Source: Symbiodinium natans
Lineage: Eukaryota > Sar > Dinophyceae > Suessiales > Symbiodiniaceae
Length of the DNA: 64,000 bases
Assembly (NCBI GenBank): GCA_905221605.1
Contig: CAJNDS010002808.1
Location: 94,501 to 158,500 of the forward strand
Direction of reading: 5' to 3'
The position numbers and the translations under genes are program-made. The notes under the pieces are model-generated. The model did no database searches. It saw nothing but the letters and a program-made list of their open reading frames with translations, and was not told where the DNA came from. Position 1 is the stretch's first letter. Each line of letters opens with the position of its first letter. Below, piece after piece: positions 10,859 to 19,287 of this stretch.

Positions 10859-13800
10859 ATGCCTCCACAACCACCTGCTCTGGACCCACAAATGGCAGTG
10901 CAGATGGTGCAGGCGCAGTCGCAGCAGATTAGCCAGTTGGTTGGTTTGGTGCAGACGTTGGGAGAGATGCAAGCAGCGGCTTTGACACGAGCTGCTGAGA
11001 CAAGCAGCGGAATGGCAGCAGCAGCGTCCTCAACGGGCCCAGAGCCTATGGAAGTGGACAAGGACACTGGTGGAGTCAGACACTCCAAAGCAGAGAGCTA
11101 CATTCCCAAGATCCCTATGCTTGAGTATCAGAAGATGACGACTCGAACTTCAGAGATCAGTTTTTGGTCGCAGTACGTTGAGGGAGTCATGTCTTGGTTG
11201 TCTTTGCTTGACGACTTTTACCCCACTGAGTTGTACCGAGCGATGATCACCCCCACCGAGATTCAACAGAGCAGTTTGGAGAAGGGACCTGCGGCGAGGT
11301 CTGCGAGATTTCTTCACTTGCTGCGTCAGTCTTTGGGTGATTTCCAACGAGCTTTAGACATCGTTCGACAAGCGGAACAGTCACAGCTTGGAGCAGCATG
11401 TGGGTACGAAGCCTTTCGGAGACTGAACACGGAGTTTGGAGTTCAGTCGAGAATTGAAGCAACATCTCTTCGTGAAGCTGTTTTGCAATTTCGCCCAGGG
11501 AAACATGTGGTGCGGCCCTTGGACGTCTACAGAGCAGTAGAGTCCGAGCTCTTGAAGGCGGATAGAAATCTTAGTGGCTACAGCAGTCTTCGTTTGACAG
11601 AACCTGAGAAGATGATGCTTCACTTGAAGTGCATGCCCGAGTCCTGCAAGCATTACGTTTTGTTGCATGGAAAGAGCGACACGCTGAATGAGATCCTGGA
11701 GAGCATCAAGTTTTACGACTCTCATCTGCGTGTGATCGAGCATGACAAGGAAGGCCACAAGCATTCGTCGAGGAGCGCTTGGACTGAAGAGTTGATTGCA
11801 GCTTTCAACAAGGGCAAAGGCAAGAAGGGCAAAGGGAAAGGGAAGAAAGGCGGCAAGAACGAGGGCACCTCAGAGAAGGGTGCTGGTCGAGGCAAAGGAA
11901 AAAGAGACGACAAGCCGAAAGCCCAGAGCGAGGGAAAGAAGGGGAAATGTTTCAACTGCGGGCAGCCGGGGCACTTTGCTCGAGATTGCCCAGAACCACG
12001 GAAAGACAAGCCTTCGGGTGCATCTGGCCAGCCTAAAGCAAAGGGGGCGCCGAAGCCAAGTGTGACGATGGGCTTGGTGGAAGTGCTACCTGAGCGACCA
12101 GTTTTGCAACTTCCGCGTGACGTTTTTCCCGAAGAACATGGTTTTCCTGAAGAGCATGGTTTTCCCGAAGAACATGGTTTTCCTGAAGAGCATGGTTTTC
12201 CCGAAGGGCATGGTTTTTCTGAAGAACATGGTTGTCTCCAGCATGGCGAAGAAGTTTTTCTTGAGCGGCATGATTGTCTTGATGTTTTGCATGGGCTTGA
12301 ACGACACGAAGAACACGGGGATGATCATGGTTGGTTTTGCGCTTTGCATGGACCCCAAGTTCCCGAAAGCATGGTCGTGAACAGCGTGTTTAGTCGTGCA
12401 GTTCGAAGAACAGAGAACCCTGAAGACCAGAGCTTGTGTGATCATCTTTGGTTGGCAGACAGTGGAGCAAGCATTCACTTGATTGCGCAGCGGCTGCTTG
12501 ATAGTGGCCACGTCGCCGTGGTCGCTGAGGATGAGTACCAGGTGCGCTGCTCTTTGGCGTCTGGTGAAGTGCTGAGCCTGAACCGTAGAGTAACAGTAAG
12601 AGCCCAATTTTTGACAGTAGAAGGTAGGCTTGTGTGTGCTGAGCTGCGTGGTCTTGTGACAGAGTGCGAGCACAGTTTGCTTTCCTTAGGTTCCCTTGCA
12701 ACCAAAGGTTGGACGATAAATATCAATTCTGAGGGTTTGAGTGTGCGCCGCAGTCGTTGTCAGCTGTACACTTGTTGGTTTAGCAACGTTGGTTGGCTGG
12801 TGACACGGTCTCTTGAGACCACTCGAAGACCGCATGGGGTCGCGGGTGCCGCTCAGCTCCAGCTCCGAGGAGGAGAACCACGGGGACCACCAGAAGGCCT
12901 CCGAGGACAAGGACGAGAAGAACGTGCCCCAGAAGGCCTCGGAGAAGCAGGAAGCGGACAGCAGCGAGCCCCAGAAGGTTTCGGATGTCTGCGACGTGAG
13001 CTCAGAGGAGCCAGCTGCGAAGGCCTGGAGCGTGGTGAGCGAGGGCGAGATCCACGATGTGGAGATGGCCAGGCTGGAGGATCTGAGAACACAGGTCGCA
13101 GCTGCGGCCGAGATCGCGGTGGAGGGCGTGGAGCGCATGGCGAGGAGTTTCGAAGCCTGGAAGGCGGACCCCAAGCCGAAGCCAGCTACGAAAGCCATGC
13201 CAAAGGTCTTGAGACCCACAGTCAAGGCGATGCCGAAGAAGAGACCACAAGTGAAGGCAATGCCGGCAAAGACCTGGAAGGGCAGCGTGAAGCGAGGAAG
13301 CAAGCAGAAGAAGGAGCAAGCCACGAGCAGCTCGTCGACGGTGCACCTGGTGGCAAGGACGGAGCGCTCAACGAGATGCCCTGCACCGCCACCGCCGGAG
13401 CCGATCAGGGAAGAGCTGTGGAATCCGCCTCCACCTCCGCCTGTTCCCAGCCGAAGGCCCGAGAACAGGTCTTGGCCCTCAGGGCTACCAAAGCCCCCGC
13501 CGGTGCCGTGAACAGAGACACGTTTTCACCTCAGAAACCAGGCATTAAGGCTGCTTGGGAGGCCTTGTGCTCTACTGGAACCGAAAAGAGAAACGAGCGT
13601 TGCATGGTTGATCTTTGTGACTTGGTTGAAGTGCTTGCAAGCTTGGGAGATGAGGGTGAAGAGACTGAGAGAGGGGAAGGAGAGAGTGAGCATGATGTTT
13701 GGTGGATCTTGAAAGACCGTGAAGTTGTTGACTTTGACAAGATCAGTCACGTGTTGCAAGGACATCAGCCCTTCAGTTCCTCTTGTGACGTCTGTGTCAG

Positions 13801-16800
13801 GTCTCGAAGTTTGCCCAAAGGAGCTCGCGAGAGGCCACGGGACCAGGTCATGAAGCATGAGGTGCAGATCGATCATTTTTTCAAGTTTCAGAAGCGTTTC
13901 ATTGTGTTGGTTCATGCCCAGTCGTTTGCAGTTGGTTGTGTTGATGGCGAAGCATCTAGGGATCAGATCCTTGAGAACATGGGAGCATGGTTGAGGTACT
14001 TTGGCTTGAGTGGCGTTGAAGTTGGGACCGTGTTTCGTTGCGATGCAGAACCTTACATGCGTGCCTTGTTGGTTGAGTTGCTTGAGCGATTCCAGAGTTT
14101 GCATGGTCCGATTGAGCAGTTCAGCCCAGGGCGTCATGCGCCCGCGGCAGAGAGAGCGGTGAGGACCCTGCGTGAGCTTGGTGATTCTATCTTGGTTGAG
14201 TTGCAGGATCACGGGGTGTCGCTTCGGAGTACGAGTCGTGCGTTTGCGTTGCTCTACAACCACTGTTGCCATGTCCACAACCGATACTCGCAGTTGGCTG
14301 GGTCTGAACTTTCTCCTTTGCAGCGTTTGAGAGGGAACAAGCACAAGCCCCATCAGGTGTACGCGTTTGGTTCGACCGTTTGTGCGCATGCGTCGGCAGT
14401 TGAAGACTTGATTGTTGGTCGCTTTGCATTTGGTTGCTACCTTGGACCCATGATGAGCAAGACATCACACCTTGTAAATGTGAGGTTGCCGGATGGAGCC
14501 TTAAAGCTGGTGCAAGCCAGTTCCATCAAAGTTGTTGTGCCTCTGAGGTATGACGTTGAGTTGCTTGGAACGTTTGGTCGAAAGGTTGTTGGCGGCGTGC
14601 ACCCTGCGCCGCAGCCACTTGGAGACCCTGAGGACCCCAACTTGAGGACCGTTCCGTTGTCGCTCGTGCCCGGTGGGAATCCGCCAGCCGAGTTCTTTGC
14701 AGAGCATGGAGCCACACGAAGGTGTACAGCATGCCAGAGGGGTTCTACACACGCCGTGAATCACAGTAGGACCTGCAGACGTAGGTATCAAGCTTGGTTG
14801 AAAGGTGAGATGCAGCCCAATGAGCCTCCAAGACCGCTTGAGTCCCCTCAGGGAGTAGGTGACGTGCAGCATGACGGTGGAATGCCAGAAGTTGAGCTTG
14901 ACGTTCCCGATGACCTTGAGAGAATCGAGGCCGACGTCCCGAGAGATGAGGACTATGAGCCTAGAGGGGGTGTTGGTTGCGATAGTGAAGAACCCTTTCA
15001 GCCCGAGCTTGAACGTGAAGCCTTGCCAGCTTGGTTGCCAGAATCTCCAGGACCGTCTGAGGACCCTAGATCCGATCCAGGAGTCGAGGACGTAGAGATG
15101 ATGGATAGGTTCGTTGAGACGCCTGAACCTCAGAAGCTGTCATTCGCATCCGAGGACGCAATCACATCAGTCGTTGCCAGTGTGTTTTTCAGAACGAGTG
15201 TCTACAACGCAGTAGAGGACGAAAGCTGGATCGATCTGGAGATTCGAGGCAGAAAGGTGTGCTTGCAGCGGCCCAAGTTTGTTAAGGACGACACGACCGG
15301 AAAGCCGTTGGATCCACAGCTCACCGCTGAGGGGATGACGAAAGAAGTGAAAGCCCTTGATGCCTTGAATGTAGGTGATCTAGTGACAAAGCAGGAGGCG
15401 GACGAGTACGCTAAGGAGCACAACATCCGCATCCTCACCACGCGTTGGGTGTCTGTTGACAAGAAGGAAGGTGAAACAAAGCAGAAAATTGTCAGGTCGA
15501 GGGTCGTAGTTCGCGACTATGCCTCAGGCAATCCAACTGCGCAGGAGCTGGGGATCAGCTCGCCGACCTCTTCCAACGAGGCCTTCAGGACCTTCCTAGT
15601 GTTCATTGCATCCAGCGGAAGCGATATTATCCTTGCGGACGTTAGTACGGCCTTTTTGTTCGCTAAGGTGGTGAGTCCTGAAGTTGTGATGTTGCCCACA
15701 AACATTCGGTTCCCAGACAACTCCAGAGCCTACATGAAGCTCAACAAGAGCCTGTATGGGCTAAGATCAGCATCGTTGGCTTGGTATAAGATGCTTGCCG
15801 AGTTGGTCGAAGAGTTGGGGCTGTTTGCGTGTGAGACCGAAAAGACCGTCTTTGCTGGATGGTTTTTGTTTGATGGAACACATTACTACATGGTCCTCCT
15901 TGCGTATGTTGATGATCTCATGGTTGGTTGTCGTTTCCTGCCAGCAGCTAAGCACTTTGTTGAATGTCTAGCCAAGCAGGTCAAGATTAAAGTCACTGGA
16001 ATCCTGTCCAGAGACAAGAAAGTTGAATTCCTTGGCAGGACCATCCGGAGAGACAGTGAGACGGATGGAATCCTTGTTGGCCTCCCTGTGGGGTATTTCC
16101 ACTCGACATATGAAGCCTATGGCATCCGGAAGCCGAGTCTGGTTCCCCCGGACTTGAGGAAGATCCTGGATGATGGAATGGAGTCCCAACAACAGCCTTT
16201 GAGTGCAGAAGCTAGTGCGAAGTATAGGAGCGCAGTCGGCAAGGTCGCCTGGGGCGCCCAGACACGGATTGACTTGACGTACTTCATCAGTGTGTTGAGC
16301 AGGGGCCAGTCGCAGCCCCTAGCTGTCCATGAGATGTGCCTGCGAGCGTTCTTGAGGTACTTGATGTCGGTTGAGCACCATGAGCAGCTTCTCAGTTGTG
16401 ATGGAGATGCTGGGACCATCGTTGTGTACGTTGATAGCAACTGGGCGTCTGAGAGAAATAACTCTCGGCGGTCGTTGTCTGGAGGCGTGTTGTTTCTCGA
16501 CGGGGCCCCGGTGAAGGCTTACACCAGGCAGCAGACTTCAATTGCGCTGTCCAGCGCGGAAGCGGAGTTAACCGCTATCTGCGAGGGAATGAAAGAGGCC
16601 TTGGGATTGTGCGTCATGGTGAGACACGTCTTTGGGAAAGATGTTGAAACGCCGGTTGTTCGCTCGGACTCACAGGCAGCCATTAACATCAGTTCTATGT
16701 TCGGACTCCTCAGGAGAGTCAGGCACATAGACATCAGGTTGTGCTGGGTACAAGAAGCGCTGCGTGAGGGCCGCGCTAAGCTTGAGTGGGTGTCTGGCTT

Positions 16801-17689
16801 GGAGAATGTCTCAGACATTTTTACAAAGAGTACGATCCAAAAGGTCAGTTACGAGAGACACCTGAACATGTTGGGAATCGTTGAGCGACTTCCGCCAGCC
16901 ACCATGGGTTTGTTGGCGTTGGAGGACTGGGATTGCGCCCAGTTGTGCCGCATGCTCGGGAAGAGCCCTGATCTTCCAGTTCTCTTGGAGCTGGAACAGA
17001 ACTTGAGTGCGGTGAGTGCGGAAGCTCATTGGTTGATTGTCGAGTTTTGTACGAGTGAAAACTCGAATCTTGGCATTGCAGCGCTTGAGCTTGGAAGCGT
17101 GAAGTTGGTTAGAATCACGGAGCGTGAGAACGGAGTGTTGGATGAGACGATTGCCATTGTGAGAACACACGTTGAGCGCTTGTGTCGGTTGGGCGTAAAC
17201 GTGCTGATTTGGTCATCCACACCGTGCACTGGTGGATGTCTTTGGCAGTTTACACATTTGGAGCGGCCTGGGCATGGAGATTACTTGAAGAAAGTTTGGG
17301 GCGTCCAGAGAAAGTTGTGGAAGAACTTTGAGGTTATCTGCAAGCCGGTTGAAGACATGCCTGTGGGATGTTTGAATCCGTTCGTTGCGATCGAGTGGCC
17401 GAAGACCTGTCAGTACTGGCATTGGAGGACCACCAAGAAGTTTGGATTCGACCACCACAGGACTCTCATGACCTCCATAGTGCATGGTTGTGCAGTAGAG
17501 ATGAGAGGACGAGACAACTTGCTTGTGAAGAAGCAGTGGAGAGTTGATACAGACCTTAAGGTTCTCTGCGAGACCCTCCAGACATTTGCATGCACAAAGG
17601 ACCATCCCCACAGTGCCGATTTCGACCTTAAGAGCACTCAACACTATCCGCTTGACTTGTGCAGACGATTGGTTGCGTGCTTGCCATGA
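10859..17689 (+). CDS. Copia gag-pol polyprotein with methyltransferase-like C-terminus
   Basis: The frame is open from 10688 (TAG at 10685) to the TGA at 17687. The first ATG is 10859, giving 2276 residues, far longer than a usual copia polyprotein of about 1300-1500. In order by base position: gag capsid-like region (about 11090-11760); lysine/glycine-rich linker (11810-11945); zinc knuckle CFNCGQPGHFARDC (11948-11989); 18-base tandem repeats encoding GFPEEH (12128-12236); aspartic protease DSGA (12458); a GC-rich insert-like segment (12834-13511); integrase HHCC (from 13748) and its DD35E residues (codons 13871, 14042, 14150); reverse transcriptase with YVDD (15905); RNase H with D, E, D (16433, 16559, 16667). 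After RNase H come some 220 extra residues with motifs EFCTSENSNLG (17042), TPCTGGC (17219) and IEWP (17390), which resemble an S-adenosylmethionine-dependent methyltransferase. All catalytic residues checked are present. Confidence 0.93.
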   Translation: MPPQPPALDPQMAVQMVQAQSQQISQLVGLVQTLGEMQAAALTRAAETSSGMAAAASSTGPEPMEVDKDTGGVRHSKAESYIPKIPMLEYQKMTTRTSEISFWSQYVEGVMSWLSLLDDFYPTELYRAMITPTEIQQSSLEKGPAARSARFLHLLRQSLGDFQRALDIVRQAEQSQLGAACGYEAFRRLNTEFGVQSRIEATSLREAVLQFRPGKHVVRPLDVYRAVESELLKADRNLSGYSSLRLTEPEKMMLHLKCMPESCKHYVLLHGKSDTLNEILESIKFYDSHLRVIEHDKEGHKHSSRSAWTEELIAAFNKGKGKKGKGKGKKGGKNEGTSEKGAGRGKGKRDDKPKAQSEGKKGKCFNCGQPGHFARDCPEPRKDKPSGASGQPKAKGAPKPSVTMGLVEVLPERPVLQLPRDVFPEEHGFPEEHGFPEEHGFPEEHGFPEGHGFSEEHGCLQHGEEVFLERHDCLDVLHGLERHEEHGDDHGWFCALHGPQVPESMVVNSVFSRAVRRTENPEDQSLCDHLWLADSGASIHLIAQRLLDSGHVAVVAEDEYQVRCSLASGEVLSLNRRVTVRAQFLTVEGRLVCAELRGLVTECEHSLLSLGSLATKGWTININSEGLSVRRSRCQLYTCWFSNVGWLVTRSLETTRRPHGVAGAAQLQLRGGEPRGPPEGLRGQGREERAPEGLGEAGSGQQRAPEGFGCLRRELRGASCEGLERGERGRDPRCGDGQAGGSENTGRSCGRDRGGGRGAHGEEFRSLEGGPQAEASYESHAKGLETHSQGDAEEETTSEGNAGKDLEGQREARKQAEEGASHEQLVDGAPGGKDGALNEMPCTATAGADQGRAVESASTSACSQPKAREQVLALRATKAPAGAVNRDTFSPQKPGIKAAWEALCSTGTEKRNERCMVDLCDLVEVLASLGDEGEETERGEGESEHDVWWILKDREVVDFDKISHVLQGHQPFSSSCDVCVRSRSLPKGARERPRDQVMKHEVQIDHFFKFQKRFIVLVHAQSFAVGCVDGEASRDQILENMGAWLRYFGLSGVEVGTVFRCDAEPYMRALLVELLERFQSLHGPIEQFSPGRHAPAAERAVRTLRELGDSILVELQDHGVSLRSTSRAFALLYNHCCHVHNRYSQLAGSELSPLQRLRGNKHKPHQVYAFGSTVCAHASAVEDLIVGRFAFGCYLGPMMSKTSHLVNVRLPDGALKLVQASSIKVVVPLRYDVELLGTFGRKVVGGVHPAPQPLGDPEDPNLRTVPLSLVPGGNPPAEFFAEHGATRRCTACQRGSTHAVNHSRTCRRRYQAWLKGEMQPNEPPRPLESPQGVGDVQHDGGMPEVELDVPDDLERIEADVPRDEDYEPRGGVGCDSEEPFQPELEREALPAWLPESPGPSEDPRSDPGVEDVEMMDRFVETPEPQKLSFASEDAITSVVASVFFRTSVYNAVEDESWIDLEIRGRKVCLQRPKFVKDDTTGKPLDPQLTAEGMTKEVKALDALNVGDLVTKQEADEYAKEHNIRILTTRWVSVDKKEGETKQKIVRSRVVVRDYASGNPTAQELGISSPTSSNEAFRTFLVFIASSGSDIILADVSTAFLFAKVVSPEVVMLPTNIRFPDNSRAYMKLNKSLYGLRSASLAWYKMLAELVEELGLFACETEKTVFAGWFLFDGTHYYMVLLAYVDDLMVGCRFLPAAKHFVECLAKQVKIKVTGILSRDKKVEFLGRTIRRDSETDGILVGLPVGYFHSTYEAYGIRKPSLVPPDLRKILDDGMESQQQPLSAEASAKYRSAVGKVAWGAQTRIDLTYFISVLSRGQSQPLAVHEMCLRAFLRYLMSVEHHEQLLSCDGDAGTIVVYVDSNWASERNNSRRSLSGGVLFLDGAPVKAYTRQQTSIALSSAEAELTAICEGMKEALGLCVMVRHVFGKDVETPVVRSDSQAAINISSMFGLLRRVRHIDIRLCWVQEALREGRAKLEWVSGLENVSDIFTKSTIQKVSYERHLNMLGIVERLPPATMGLLALEDWDCAQLCRMLGKSPDLPVLLELEQNLSAVSAEAHWLIVEFCTSENSNLGIAALELGSVKLVRITERENGVLDETIAIVRTHVERLCRLGVNVLIWSSTPCTGGCLWQFTHLERPGHGDYLKKVWGVQRKLWKNFEVICKPVEDMPVGCLNPFVAIEWPKTCQYWHWRTTKKFGFDHHRTLMTSIVHGCAVEMRGRDNLLVKKQWRVDTDLKVLCETLQTFACTKDHPHSADFDLKSTQHYPLDLCRRLVACLP
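12834..13511 (+). CDS. Overlapping +1-frame ORF, host-like coding segment inside the polyprotein
   Basis: An ATG-started frame of 225 residues overlaps the polyprotein in the +1 frame. It reads far more like a real protein than the polyprotein frame does here. It has an acidic, serine-rich start, a helical middle (QVAAAAEIAVEGVERMARS), three KAMP-type basic repeats, and a proline-rich end, then a TGA at 13509. Codons are mostly GAG, AAG, GTG, GCC, with third positions mainly G or C, unlike the TTG/GTT-rich retroelement around it. The polyprotein frame over the same bases gives a glycine/arginine/glutamate-rich stretch without structure. I infer a captured piece of a host gene, inserted between protease and integrase without breaking the main frame. 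Whether it is ever translated in its own frame is unknown. Confidence 0.45.
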   Translation: MGSRVPLSSSSEEENHGDHQKASEDKDEKNVPQKASEKQEADSSEPQKVSDVCDVSSEEPAAKAWSVVSEGEIHDVEMARLEDLRTQVAAAAEIAVEGVERMARSFEAWKADPKPKPATKAMPKVLRPTVKAMPKKRPQVKAMPAKTWKGSVKRGSKQKKEQATSSSSTVHLVARTERSTRCPAPPPPEPIREELWNPPPPPPVPSRRPENRSWPSGLPKPPPVP

Positions 17690-17715
17690 GCTCTCGCCCG
17701 CACCCTCAGCCGCTT

Positions 17716-17734
17716 TGCCGAGAGGGGGTGTTGT
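17716..17734 (+). other. Internal PPT-like motif
   Basis: CCGAGAGGGGGTGTTGTTC lies 27 bases after the gag-pol stop. A purine run followed by TGTTG is the usual look of a copia PPT-LTR junction, yet here it stands about 390 bases before the actual 3' LTR. The actual PPT at 18111 shares the AGAGGGGGT core. Confidence 0.5.
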
Positions 17735-17765
17735 TCTTTTCGTTTTCTTAATTTCCTGCGAAGCA

Positions 17766-18122
17766 ATGAGTGAGACTGACTACACAGTGGAGATCCTCCT
17801 CTTCGGAGTCTTCCTTACTGTGAGCATCCTTGTGAATGTTGCAGTCCACATGTGTTGCCGCTGTTGTAACTGTTACTATGATGGGAAGAACCGTGATGGT
17901 CACCTCGTCAACAGTAGCAGTCACGCGAGTGCTTCAGACAAGAGCCCGAGCAAACCGCGGACAGTTGCCTTTGAAATTCCGAATGTGTACTTCATTGCAA
18001 AGAGTGAAGTGGCCCACGTGGATGAGTCTTGTGGACATCTGCGTTTTCGGGACAAGAAGACATACGTGGTCTGCCGGGATTGCCAACGCAAACTTCGTAC
18101 GCTCGCCTCCAAGAGGGGGTAA
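17766..18122 (+). CDS. Small membrane/zinc-motif ORF between pol and 3' LTR
   Basis: A 118-residue frame begins at ATG 17766, 76 bases after the gag-pol stop, and its TAA (18120-18122) overlaps the first three bases of the 3' LTR. Residues about 8-28 form a hydrophobic helix (LLFGVFLTVSILVNVAV) followed by a cysteine cluster CCRCCNC. The C-terminal part has HVDESCGHLR and then VVCRDC, a His/Cys arrangement suitable for metal binding. The position is that of env-like or accessory ORFs in some LTR elements, but nothing resembles an envelope glycoprotein. The frame is intact, consistent with a young element. Function unknown; it could be carried over from a host gene. Confidence 0.55.
   Translation: MSETDYTVEILLFGVFLTVSILVNVAVHMCCRCCNCYYDGKNRDGHLVNSSSHASASDKSPSKPRTVAFEIPNVYFIAKSEVAHVDESCGHLRFRDKKTYVVCRDCQRKLRTLASKRG
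18111..18119 (+). other. Polypurine tract
   Basis: AAGAGGGGG ends exactly one base before the 3' LTR starts at 18120. This is the expected place and composition for the plus-strand primer of an LTR element. It also overlaps the end of the small ORF. Confidence 0.85.
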
Positions 18123-18705
18123 AGAATTTCATCACCAATGGAGCCGAGACGTCGTTTGCTTGGTGGTTGGTTTTTCTTGTTTTCGGTTTTGACGAACAGA
18201 AGCGGCACACACTCAGTTTCGAGAAGAACCTTGCAGGAGTTTTGTTGTTGAGTTGCACTGGCATGTTTGGATGCATGTCGAAGACATGTGGAGAACATGT
18301 TTTGTGAGCATGAGTGTTTTGGAGCATGCTTGAGTTTTTACCTTGAGTTTTGTGAATTTGAGCTTGGTCGAGAAGTTCCTCAGTGATGAGAATAAGGTGT
18401 GAAGCACCTGGACCTTTGAGTGTGTCCTGAGATGCACTTGGTTGCGCTTAGTATGCAGAAGACTCTGAGGGGAACGTTTGCATGACCTTGCTTTTTTGTT
18501 TGTCTGTGAAGTAGGACTCACGTACAGTTTCTTGCCAGCAGCATGAGCTCAGAAGAACTGGACTTGTTTGGCTCAAGGCGAGAGTGAGAAAAGGAAAGTG
18601 TCCGAGTGCCAGCTTTGCTTGCTTAGTTGAAGCTTGGGTAGCTTTGACTGGAACCAACGTCTTGGAGAACCTTTGGAAGCTCTTGAACGGTGTCAAGACT
18701 TTTCG
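18120..18705 (+). repeat. 3' LTR (586 bp)
   Basis: Near-identical to 9953-10538. It is followed directly by the second copy of the target duplication GCAAA. Confidence 0.95.
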
Positions 18706-18746
18706 GCAAAAGAAGAGTGTCTAGAAGTTCATAGAACGTCCGCCTT

Positions 18747-19287
18747 CATTGGGGTTCTGCTTTTTTTAGAAGAGGCATGTACCTTTGGCCTGCAGACTTC
18801 AAGTTGAATGGCAGCTGCCAAAGACGAATGTGCTCTCTCATCAAGTTCAACACTCAAGTGTTGGGTTTTTGCTAGCGGCGTTTGGCTTTCTTCACCTTGA
18901 TGTGGTAGTTGCTTAACTTGGAGGATTTGTTCAGGTTAGCTGGATCTGGCGGGGATCCATCACGTTTCTTTAGCGCTGTGCTACCACCACATCGAGTTAA
19001 ATAAAGCGTTCGCAACGGGAATGTCTTGTGCAGTTGAGATCTGGGGTGGCTGAACATGATTTTGTAATATCGGTTTGTGTGTTTTGATCACATGTGTTGT
19101 TATAAAATTCTTGTTTCGGCCTTTAGTCCTGTGACTTTATGTGCATGAAAGATATCAGCAGATCATGTGGGATCAGCATTTTTGCACCCACCCTCCACTT
19201 CCAAGTCAGTATCTGTTGTGCATCCTTCAGTATGCCGTTCGTTGTCACTTCAAGTGTGTGTGCCTGGCAGTGCAGCTCCCAGAGGCG
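18747..19287. repeat. Dispersed repeat R2, copy 1 (internally deleted)
   Basis: 18776-19287 matches 21003-21529 closely. The short piece 18747-18776 matches 20768-20797, so copy 1 lacks about 205 bases that copy 2 has between these parts. It includes an inverted pair built on GATGTGGTAG and CTACCACCACATC about 75 bases apart. No protein motif was found in either copy. Confidence 0.8.

Larger units (their letters stand above)
9948..18710 (+). mobile_element. Complete Ty1/copia-type LTR retrotransposon
   Basis: The element proper spans 9953-18705 (8753 bp) and is flanked by a 5-bp target duplication GCAAA at 9948-9952 and 18706-18710. It has two 586-bp LTRs, a tRNA-type primer-binding site directly after the 5' LTR, one long gag-pol frame in the copia order (protease, integrase, reverse transcriptase, RNase H), a second small ORF, and a polypurine tract directly before the 3' LTR. 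By eye the LTRs differ at only two positions (an A/G near 10435/18602 and a T/C near 10527/18694), which implies a very recent insertion. No stop or frameshift interrupts the polyprotein, so the copy may be able to move. Confidence 0.95.
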
